Part shown: positions 55,401-64,000 of the stretch, in pieces
Layout: each line of letters begins with the position of its first letter
Position numbering within the stretch: the first letter of the stretch is position 1
Assembly: GCA_029204225.1 (NCBI GenBank)
Contig: CM055113.1
Span: 8,338,352 to 8,402,351 of the forward strand
Source of the DNA: Diphasiastrum complanatum
Lineage: Eukaryota; Streptophyta; Lycopodiopsida; Lycopodiales; Lycopodiaceae
Length of the DNA stretch: 64,000 nucleotides
Direction: 5' to 3'
Made by a program: the position numbers and the translations under genes
The notes under the pieces: generated by a model
Told to the model about the DNA's origin: nothing
The model's database searches: none
Seen by the model: only the letters and a program-made list of their open reading frames with translations

Positions 55401-58048
55401 CCTCACCCGGCCTGTTCTTGACATCAACAATGGGTTCCTAGGCGAGGAATGTTGTGCTCCTGCTGCCCAGCACCCTTGCGTAACAACCGTCTTAAGTTTT
55501 TTTTTCCCTTGACAAACTTTTTCTATTTTTGGACAATTAAAGGCCCAGGCCCAAGACCTGCATGTTTCTGAAAATAGTAAATATGGGCTTTATTGTACTT
55601 CCAAAAATAGTGAGCTCAAATTTATGCTCATATCTGATTTTCTAAAAATAGTGATTAATATTTTATGCAACTCCCAAAAATAGTAAATGAACCATACAGA
55701 TTTGTAAGGTGCTTATTTGACTTTAAAGCAATAGTAACGTACCTTACAGCTTGTAAGGTATTTATTACTCATATTTTTTTAGGTAATATTTTCAGGTGTA
55801 ATATTTGTTGACTTTAGCTACCAAAAGGATGACTGCTAGTTAATCTACTTAACAACAATGCTAGTTAATCTACGTAACAGCAAGAAACTCAGAAAAGAAA
55901 ACAAAGACTTGATGAAGAAATGACCATGCCCAGCCAGCCTTCGTGGGCTGTTTATATATCCAAAAGAAAGAAATTACATGCCAAGAAGCAGATACTATGG
56001 ATTGACAGCCTTGAGAGTTGGATTGCTGATGTCAAGAAACACAAGGGTGTTTTGTTTGACACCAACAACATTATGCCATTTAAGGTATACTCCAAATACA
56101 CAGCGAAAAAGCCTATAGGTTGTTACAGGACATTAAAGTGGACTGCACCAATAGGTGGGTGGGGCGCATAAGTGCTACTAATTACTAGGAAGAGATTCGT
56201 GCTAATAAGCACTATAAGCTAGTGCTCAAAAAAATTGGCCAAGTATAAGAATGAAATGGGCACAATTTCTCAGAAAAAAACAAACAGATATCATGAAACT
56301 TTTGATAGTTTTTTAAAGAATCAAATATACCCTTTGATGAGTAATAGTCTTTAGGAAATCAAGAAGCTTAAGAAAAAACCTATTAGAAAAAATGCAAGTT
56401 TTTGGAGGATAAGGTTTGCCGAGCAATGCTACTAGCAAACAATCAGAGATCAGCGTGTAGACATATATGATAGTGTCCAATATCATTGCATACTGACCAT
56501 CTCAATAAACGTGGTGTAGGATGTCCCACCTAATATGAAGGGAAGTGTCCGCAAACCACCAGTCTTGGATCTAATGGCAGGGTTTCCAAAGAGGTCCAAG
56601 CTTCCATCTTTCGTATATTCCACAGTCTGCTGTTTCTCTGCCTGAGAAATTTCAGAGGACAAATACTCGCGATCCTTTTCACGTAGCTGCTCTTTGTCAA
56701 TCATGTTTCCCTGAAAGTATGGGTTAAGCCAGCTCAACGAATTAAGAATATTTCATGTTTCTGGTTTCATTTTTGGATGGCTGAAATCTACGTCACATTA
56801 TTATCACTACAGTTAGCAGGTGATGATCATCGATACCGGTAAATCATTCAAAGTTCACATATCATTGAAAATTCACATTTTCACACTGGCAAGCTTCTGC
56901 CATAAGTTTCTGCAATATTATCTCTAAGGTGGCAACCAAACATGAAATGCTAATGGCTTAATCTTAATATTTTGCCACTATCACTAAAATACCCACCTTG
57001 TATTTGAAAATTGAAAGTGAGAATCACAAAAGATCTGGCGGTAAACAAATCAATTTAGCAAAAAAATTGGAGGAACGACTCTGAAATACGAGTGAGACTT
57101 AACCAACTAGACCAGGGAGTCAGGCTGTCACTCGTAAAAATGGTTTTCCTTATACAAGCATCACAGTTGGGGGAGTTCTCGCCTACAGACATAAAACGGG
57201 CTGCTAGAGTTAGAGGGTAGACACAAAAGGTTCTTATCTGCAACTAAGGAGATGAAACTAACTAGGCCTTTCTTTTGTAAGTGCTCAGCTTGCGATTCGC
57301 GACGACCCACCCTAGAGAGTCTAGGTAGGTGGCTTTACTTGTGATGCTAGTGTTTTGTTGCTTATGGACAATTAAAAGTTCCACGAAATCAGGAGTTTAA
57401 AGTGTAACTTTGATCTCCATTCGCCCACACTTCCATGACAAGTTCCCGAATTCCAAGACTAGGATCAAGACGACAGTACCTTCAAGTAGCAGCTGTAACT
57501 AGCAGCAGGCATAGACAAGCCGGTGAAATACACGAATATTTTGAAAGTCGTTATAATCAAAGATTGATTGCTCCATTGAAACTCGGTAGCAGACTGATAC
57601 GGCTAAGGGAAAAAAACTAAACCATCAGCCATCCACGGTCTCATTTCCATCTAGCAATTAATTGAATCAGCAAGCCTCGGAATCAGACGGAATGCTTTTT
57701 TAACCATCTATAGAAGTTCCTACCCAGCCATGCTTGCAGCTTAAGTATGGCATCTACAAAACAACCATGTAACTTGTGAAATCGTAACAGCATTACCTCC
57801 TAAACCGACAGCCTAATATAGCCACAAATGAATCAACTGAATCACTTTCGCAAACATCAAACCCAGTTCAGGTTTTTGGCAGTCGATAATCACTAACGCT
57901 CCTAAAACCCAGAGCCTAATGTAGCCACAAATGAATCAACCAAGAAAACTGAACAACACTCGCAAACATCAAACCCAGTTCAAGTTTTTGGCAGTGAACT
58001 TACTACATCATCATTCTTATCAACCCATAACGTGTTGTAGGCAGCCAT
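52413..58048 (-). CDS. NRT1/PTR-family (NPF) transporter, 5 exons, 614 aa
   Basis: A major-facilitator transporter of the plant nitrate/peptide (POT/PTR) family, an integral membrane protein of about 12 helices. Exons: 58048-58004, 56710-56530, 54575-54358 (218 nt), 53992-53442 and 53262-52413. All junctions are GT-AG with matching phases (0, 1, 0, 2), totalling 1845 nt. ATG 58048 was chosen because it opens a 15-codon exon (MAAYNTLWVDKNDDV) ending at GTAAGT; ATG 56704 in exon 2 is an alternative. Features: DGSLDLFGNPAIRSKTGG (exon 2), YYGIGTNLVLYL and LLADSYIGRFWT (exon 3), the PTR signature region GFGGFQPCNISFGADQYDE (about 195-213), WRLCTVTQVEEVK, FRVLPIWAS, FWLIPQYFLVGASE and GQNEFFYDQAPDEIRGL (exon 5). 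It is closest by eye to the NPF8/PTR type. Unusually, the TM1 ExxE(R/K) motif reads Q78-F-L-S81-C82 and the TM4 GG(I/L)K lysine is Gln. Substrate unknown. Confidence 0.9.
54950..55235 (+). pseudogene. Copia integrase fragment in NPF intron 2
   Basis: On the strand opposite to the NPF gene. It encodes EAFIKFRQFKEHAENQSGKK, then IKALRSDYGVEYISTEFKEY with the second integrase Asp and, after a one-base frame change near 55135, SPQSNGLAERKNRTLVESA with the catalytic Glu. The flanking integrase and RT parts are absent. It is a small relic inside a 1.95-kb intron. Confidence 0.8.
55236..56529. other. Remainder of NPF intron 2; orphan ORF 55920-56171
   Basis: AT-rich intron DNA. The 83-codon plus-strand frame at 55920-56171 (SWAVYISKRKKLHAKKQ, KGVLFDTNNIMPFKVYSKY) is protein-like, but I recognise no family. 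It may be another transposon remnant. Confidence 0.35.
56711..58003 (-). other. NPF intron 1
   Basis: 1,293 bp between donor GTAAGT and acceptor CTTTCAG. Its interior shows a duplicated segment: the words CACAAATGAATCAAC and CGCAAACATCAAACCCAGTTCA.GTTTTTGGCAGT occur twice (57820-57885 and 57916-57993), a roughly 90-bp tandem duplication ending next to exon 1. Confidence 0.7.
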
Positions 58049-58099
58049 TGTTGTCGAGATAAGAAAGAAGCAAGCGAAAGGTGGCAAATGCAGTCCTCA

Positions 58100-58143
58100 A
58101 AATTCAGAAAAAACACACACACACTCTCTCTCCCCCTCTCTCA
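58100..58143 (-). promoter_or_regulatory. GA/GT microsatellite just upstream of NPF start
   Basis: On the gene's sense strand, GAGAGAGGGGGAGAGAGAG is followed by (GT)n, about 55-95 bases upstream of the ATG. GA/CT tracts are frequent in plant core promoters and 5' leaders. The TSS cannot be read from sequence. Confidence 0.5.
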
Positions 58144-58159
58144 TTATTTATTCATATAA

Positions 58160-59366
58160 TGTGTAGCGGCCTCATCTGACCTCCAGCTTGGGGTTGCGTT
58201 TATTGCTAGTTCCAACTGCAGTTGGCCTCTTAGCAAGCATGTACCCTCACATTAGTGGGCAATTTGCTCCAGCCCTTTCAATGAGACGAGCTGCCTGCTG
58301 GATGGCCCTGAGTCTCCCCAAGGCCAACGTTGAGTCTCGAACCCACAAAAAGCTCATACAAGTTTCAACACAAGGTGGGTGGTTGCAATCTCATGTCATG
58401 CGACTCATATGCAATGGGAAGTTGAGGCTTGTACATTTACAATTCCCAAGAGCGGGCTGGCTTTGTTTTCTCCATGGACATTTAACAGCAATGGCCATCC
58501 TCAGCTAGTGTTTTTTTCAATGGCCAAGTTCTATTTTGTGATATGTTCCTCACTATCTAGATGTTTTGGCTTTACTACAAGAATTTAAATATACTGTAGA
58601 ATGCATAAGGGAGAAAGAAAGTGCCTCTATTGTGATAGACCAAATGAACTTTGTACATGAATGCACCACGATGAAAGAAGAGCAAGACAATATTGTGCCA
58701 CTAGAAGCTTGAGGAAGATAACAACGCAAAATATTTCCATTGCCATGATGGCCAGTGGACACTATGCTATGTTGACCAATGGCTCTAGTGGATTCTCATT
58801 AAGGATAAGTTCAAAAATGGTACTCATGAAGCTACAGGCAATAGATTCATTGTTGATTCATATTGGTACCTGAATCCCATAGTGACTTACCACGTCGTGA
58901 CCTACAAAAAATCAACATTCATCACAACAAAATCCTCACTAGAAAGAGAATCATAATGGGGCACAAAGGTCAAGTGGATGCAATTGGAAGAGGATTTGTG
59001 TTATTATGGCCTTGGCTCAAAAAGAAGCACGATGCCCAAAGATGTCTTGCATATACAAAATCTAGCAAAAGACTCAATGTTGATAGCTTGCAAATAGGAG
59101 ATGGAGATGAATGCATCATTCAAAGATACAAAGAACCCTTGTGCATTTTCCTACAAATTAGAGGTTTTTCTCATATATAGAGAAACATAAAAGACAAGCA
59201 CACGGCTTGTCTTACACTAATTTCTAGAAAACAAACAATCTCTTAGAGTTTGCATTCAAGGATGAGACATCTTGGAAGAAGGAACCTATAAAGGCTTATA
59301 AAATATGGCATGATCAGAGGGTTGAGCTACTAATTGGATGAAAATATAGATAGGTGCAATGCACGG
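58160..59366. other. Upstream region of NPF gene; no gene recognised
   Basis: Open frames at 58188-58508 and 58863-59180 (plus) show no motif I can name. A WYLNP-like stretch near 58862 and HKGQVDAIGRG near 58958 faintly recall a copia protease region but lack the DSGA active site, so I make no call. Confidence 0.3.
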
Positions 59367-60021
59367 TGTGAAAAATACAGATCCTAAGTGGATCTAAACT
59401 CCAAGATCATTGGCTTGAATGCTTGCACTCCAAACTACATAAGCTAGGAATTGGCAACACATTCTATGCTACCTAGAATGCAAAGAACTTGATCAAAAAG
59501 CATTTATCACAAATGGAAACTTCCATAAACATCAAGTGCGGCCCAAAATAGCATTATACAGTCCATAATACATCAGCCTATCACTTTTGGAAAGCACCTA
59601 AGATCATACACAATAGCTTGAAGACAATACACACAACAATGCTCTCAATGGAGGAAGAAACAATGACAATGATCTATTGATCTCAATGAAGCATACAAAA
59701 GGTTTCTCCAACCTGTTCTCCACGACTTCCCTACTATTTATGGATGAGGAAGATGACTCTCTCTCCTCTCTCTAGAAGGTACTTGACCCTAGATATTCCC
59801 TATATAGGAAAAATAGCTAAAAATGGCTTATATGACCAAAATACATCAAAATGGTCTCATTTTGAAGGGTATGAAGTTTGACACTTCATCATACTGAAAA
59901 AATACAGTAAATAAAAACATTGTGGCCTGGTTCACACGTGTGAAACTCCAGAACCAAAACTATTTACAATTTTAGCCAATTTAGGCCTCAAACTAGCTAG
60001 GAAATGTTGACAATTTTCACA
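59367..60021 (-). repeat. 3' LTR of minus-strand copia element
   Basis: 655 bp. On the minus strand it starts TGTGAAAATTGTCAAC, directly after purine tract GAAGAGGGAG, and ends GGATCTG.ATTTTTCACA, the same ends as the LTRs of the nested copia (653 bp). CACACGTGTG is also shared (near 59935). The matching 5' LTR lies right of the window, so the target duplication (CACGG expected, 59362-59366) cannot be checked. Confidence 0.85.
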
Positions 60022-63000
60022 CTCCCTCTTCAACATTGGATGCTAGTTTCAACATAGTCTTTGAGCACATTCCAAGATTAGATCTATGCATTAAATATAG
60101 GTCCTTTCCCAATGGTTTGGTGAAGATATCAGCCACACACTCCTTTGAAGAGACATGTTGAAGCTCCACCTCTTTGGCAATGACTTGATCTCTCACAAAA
60201 TGGTGAGCAATCTCAATGTGCTTGCTCCTTGCATGAAAAAACAGGATTGCTTGCCAAGCTTTGGGCTGAAAGGTTATCACAAAGTATGATTGGAGTCTTC
60301 TCTGGTTCCAGCAAGTGAAGATCCAATAACATCCTCTTGATCCAAAGAATCTCCTTGGTGCATGTTGTTAATGCCTTGTACTCGGCTTCGGTGGAAGATA
60401 GAGAGATAGTTGGTTGCTTCTTTGATAGCCATGAGACCACTCCATCTCCAAGATAGATTGCAAAGGCACTTGTTGACTTCCTATCCATTTGATCACCTGC
60501 AAAATCTGAATCTGAAAATCCACAAAGGTTAGGTGTAGTACCTCCATACAAGATGCCAAAATCTCTAGATCCCGAGATGTATCTAAGTACTCTCTTTCCT
60601 AGCTTCCAATGAGCCTCACTAGGATCTTGCATAAATTGACTTAGTTTACCAACCACAAAGCTTAGATCAGGTCTTGTGATGGTTAACCATATAAGATATC
60701 CTATTAGCTTTCTATAGAGAGTAATGTCCTTGAAGGATCTTTCATTACTTCTTGTAGTTAGCTTTACATTTGATTCCATAGGAGTAGAAACAACTTTACA
60801 ATCTTCCATATGAAACCTTTTTAGAATAGAGTTAACATACTTTTCTTGACATATGAATGTAGATTTAGAAGTTCTAATAATCTCTATTCCTAAGATATAA
60901 TGAAGTTTACCAAGATCTTGAATTTCAAACTCTCTTTTGAGTGCCATCTTGATTTCATCTATATCTAGATTGTTACCACCACTTAAGATAATGTCATCAA
61001 CATAGATCAAAAGTAAAGTGATATCATTTTCATTCAATCTAAAGTAGAGAGAATGATCATACTCACTCATAACAAAGTTTTGAGAAAGTAAGAAGGAATT
61101 GAGCTTAGCATACCAACTCCTTGGTGCTTGCTTTAGCCCATACAAACTCTTTTGGAGATAGCACACATGATTAGGCTCATCATGTGAAACATAGCCCTCG
61201 GGTTGCTCCATGTAAATATCTTCTTCAAGATCACCATTCAAGAAGGCATTAGTAACATCCATTTGCCACATATCCCAATCATAAAGAGTTGCAAGAGAGA
61301 TTAGGATTCGAATAGTTACCATCTTTGCCACGGGTGCAAAGGTCTCATCATAGTCAATACCATATTCTTGAGCATACCCCTTTGCCACCAACCTTGCCTT
61401 GTACTTGTTGATTGATCCATCTTGATTTGTCTTGATCTTGAAGATCCACTTACAACCAATTGCCTTCTTGTCCTTTGGAAGCTTTACCAACCTCCATGTG
61501 TTGCTTTTGATGAGTGCTTGATGCTCATGATCCATGGCTTGGATCCATTCCTTCTTTTGAATTGCTTCACCTACACAAGTTGGTTCATCAAAAGAGGTAA
61601 GAAAAGCAAAGTTAGAGTTGTCCACCACTTGCTTTCCTTTTTCATCATAGGTTAGCCTTGATGGCTTAGCCCTTTGCCTTTGAGTCTTCCTTGAAGTTTG
61701 CTTTGGAGTGGCATCTCCATCTTCATCCAAGACATCTTGCACATCATGATGATTAGTAGGCACATCAACATCAACATCAACAACATTGGAAACATTCTCT
61801 TCATGAAAGATGACATCCCTACTTATGACAACTTTCTTTGTAGAAGGAATGTACACTTTGTAAGCCTTGCTTACTTCACTATAGCCAACAAACACACCCT
61901 TCTTTGATGAAGGATCTTCTTTAGTTCTATCATCAAGTGTGATATTGACAAAACATGTACATCCAAAGATCCTACAATGCTTGACACTCGGCCTTCTACC
62001 ATAAAGAACCTCATGAGGAGTTTTACCATCCAAGGAAGCACTTGTCCATCTATTACATAGATAGTTAGAACATGCTAAAGCTTCCCCCCAAAAAGACTTA
62101 GCAAGATTAGCATGTAGTCTCATTGCCTTGGCACATTCACAAAGGGTTCTATTCTTCCTCTCGGCCACTCCATTCTGTTGTGGAGTCCTAGGACTAGACA
62201 TCTCCCTCTTAATCCCATGTGCTATACAAAAGTCTTTGAACCTATTTGAGGTGTATTCCCCTCCATTATCAGATCTTAAGCATTTGATCTTTGTATTGAA
62301 TTGGTTTTCCATTTCATTCTTGAACTTGACAAATGCAGCAAACACTTCATCCTTACTTTTAAGAAGATAGATCCAAGTATACCTACTAAAGTCATCAATG
62401 AAAGTTGCATACATCTTTGCCCCACCATTGCTAGTTGTACTAGAAGAATGAATATCAAAATGCACAAGTTGAAAAGCTTCTTTAGATCTAGAAGTAGATC
62501 TAGAATAAGCAAGTCTATGAGATTTGGACAAGGCACAATGTTCACAAACACTATTGTTTGCAACAAGACTTTTAGGGAGACCAAGAACAAGCTCTTTCTT
62601 TGCCATTACCTCCAAAGATTTGAAGTTGGGATGGCCCAACCTCTTGTGCCAAACTTCTTGGTTTGTCAATTGCTCCCTAGCCATACATCCTTCATGATTA
62701 GAGATCACACATGCATCAAGCTTGAAAAGTTTACCATGCCTCCTACCTTGAGCAATCAAGGATCCACATTTACTTATCAAACATGCATCTCCAATGAACT
62801 CCACATCAAGTCCTTTGTCAATCATTTGACTTACACTAAGCAAATTCTTAGTGATTGAAGGAATGTACAAAACATTTTCAAGATTTGCTTTCCTATTTGT
62901 TGAAAGGGAAATAGGAATAGTGCCTATGCCTTTGATGTCACATTGACCATCATTTGCAGTGTAGATGATGTTACCTTCTCCCTCATAAGACAATAAGAAT

Positions 63001-63971
63001 GTAAAGTATTCCTTATGTCTTGTCATGTGAGATGAGGCTCCACTATCAATCCACCAAGGATCATTATCATCTATGTTGGCTAACAAACTTGAAGTCATAA
63101 CAAGTGATTCACATGTGTTATGTTCTTCCTCATCTATTGTAAGATTTCCTTGCCTCTCTCCTTGCTCTCTTTTCTTCTTATAACATTCATTTGCAAAATG
63201 ACCTTTTATCCCACAATAAAAGCACTTGAACTTTGACTTATTGTTCTTAGTAGAAGAGGAAGAGGAAGAGTGATCATCATGATCAAAGTTACCACCTTTG
63301 GACCATTTCCCTTTGCCTTTACCTTTGCCCTTGAATTTGCCTTTTGTGAAGAAAGCCTCTTCACCTCCACCTTGCAAGGATGCACCATCAAGCTTTGATT
63401 GCAACCTATGTTCTTCAGCCAATAAGATTTCTTGCAAGTCAACCACACTTGGCAAGACTCTTTGAATGACAAAACTTTGCACAAGGTTAGCATGTTCATT
63501 TAGCAAACCATTCAACATAACTTGGACTATTTCACCATCTTTTATGTTCTCATCAATGCATGCTAAATCATCACTTAGGGACTTAACTCTCAAGATAAAT
63601 GCATGAGCACTTTCACCCTCTCTTTGCCTACTAGAAAATATTTGTCTCCTTAGGGTCAATACCCTAGATGTGGACTTTGATTCAAAGAGCTTCTTTAAGG
63701 CATTCCATGCCTCACTTGCACTTTGACACTTTCCAACTTCCTTGAGAAGTTCATTTGTAACATTCATTTTAATGATATGAAGAGCCCTTTTGGCCTTCTT
63801 ATCAAACCTTTGTTGCTCTTGAAGTGTGAGAGGTCTCTCTTCAATTTATGCAACTATGTCCATGAGTTCATTCAACTCAAGTAAGGACTCCATCCTCACT
63901 TTCCAAGTAGAGTAGTTTGATGAACTCAACCTTTCACTAGACTCTAGCATGATCCCACCATTGGAAGCCAT
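60017..63971 (-). pseudogene. Copia Gag-Pol, same family as nested element, two visible lesions
   Basis: The frame starts at ATG 63971 and would match the 1316-aa polyprotein of the nested element over its full length. Lesion 1 is TAA at codon 42 (63848-63846) in Gag. Lesion 2 is an extra base in a six-A run (60236-60241), shifting the frame within the last part of RNase H just after SLASNPVF; the frame resumes as FHARSKHIEIAHHFVRDQ to TGA near 60017. Between them 1184 codons are open from 63767: knuckle CFYCGIKGHFANEC, protease WIDSGASSHM, integrase FDIHS / RSDNGGEY / NGVAERKN, RT YVDDIILSG and RNase H SDSDFAGD and SSTEAEYKAL. All catalytic residues seem present. The first integrase Asp sits in VHFDIHS rather than LHSDIHG. 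It is a recently inactivated member. Confidence 0.9.
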
Positions 63972-64000
63972 GATTCTAATGTTTCTTCAACTTTTAGGTT
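63972..64000 (-). other. Leader of minus-strand copia, cut by window edge
   Basis: Untranslated leader between the PBS (outside the window) and the Gag ATG. Confidence 0.6.

Noticed and set aside
58553-59180. Possible copia gag/protease relic upstream of the NPF gene
   Set aside because: Faint word-level likeness only; no knuckle, no DSGA and no adjoining pol domains.
1-64000. CRISPR-like or bacterial operon structure
   Set aside because: No spaced direct repeats of CRISPR type, no ribosome binding sites and no tightly packed gene runs; everything points to plant nuclear DNA.

Overview
This window looks like nuclear DNA of a land plant, AT-rich and crowded with retrotransposons. The reasons are Ty1/copia and Ty3/gypsy elements with plant-type primer-binding sites (TGGTATCAGAGC, complementary to initiator Met-tRNA), a plant-type Helitron helicase, spliceosomal introns, and a five-exon NRT1/PTR-family (NPF) transporter gene whose 218-nt exon 3 has, from memory, the usual NPF size. 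I cannot name the species. Nothing bacterial (operons, ribosome binding sites, CRISPR) is present.

Layout. 1-7.2 kb: an unrecognised open frame at the left edge, then an old, heavily mutated copia element with two diverged LTRs and a fragment of a second copia family. 7.2-12.8 kb: mostly unrecognised DNA, a gypsy protease relic broken by a 41-bp duplication, and the first copy of a two-part repeat (A+B). 12.8-15.1 kb: a decayed host-type gene with consistent splice phases, a 111-bp foldback and an orphan ORF. 15.7-19 kb: a 39-bp minisatellite, a TG-rich tract and the C-terminal (helicase) half of a Helitron on the minus strand. 19.7-27.2 kb: the second A+B repeat copy, with an unclassified ORF, lying downstream of a decayed minus-strand gypsy gag-pol. 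28.1-30.9 kb: a copia fragment without its RT core, plus the start of its 3' LTR. 31.4-32.7 kb: a minus-strand gene of three phase-consistent exons, function unknown.

33.2-46.4 kb is the most informative locus. An unrecognised, already damaged host gene (left part ending at 34294, right part starting at 45932) is split by a 5.8-kb LTR retrotransposon lacking gag and pol. That element has 475/476-bp LTRs, unusual AGTT...AACT ends and a 5-bp ATTAT target duplication. It is itself split by a young, full-length copia element (38471-44331) with LTRs that look identical, a GAGTC target duplication and one uninterrupted 1316-codon gag-pol frame. Leaving out the outer insertion and one target-site copy rejoins the host frame exactly.

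46.4-52.4 kb: a copia deletion derivative (gag-protease joined to RT end/RNase H), then intergenic DNA with small duplications and a gypsy RT relic. 52.4-58.1 kb: the NPF gene on the minus strand, 614 codons, apparently intact, but lacking the ExxE(R/K) motif and the TM4 lysine tied to proton coupling. 59.4-64 kb: a minus-strand member of the same copia family as the young insertion, with a nonsense codon and a homopolymer frameshift; its 5' LTR lies beyond the window.

Only the NPF gene, the young copia polyprotein and possibly the 31.4-32.7 kb gene look functional. Most of the rest is transposon debris, readable as successive insertion, deletion and nesting events.
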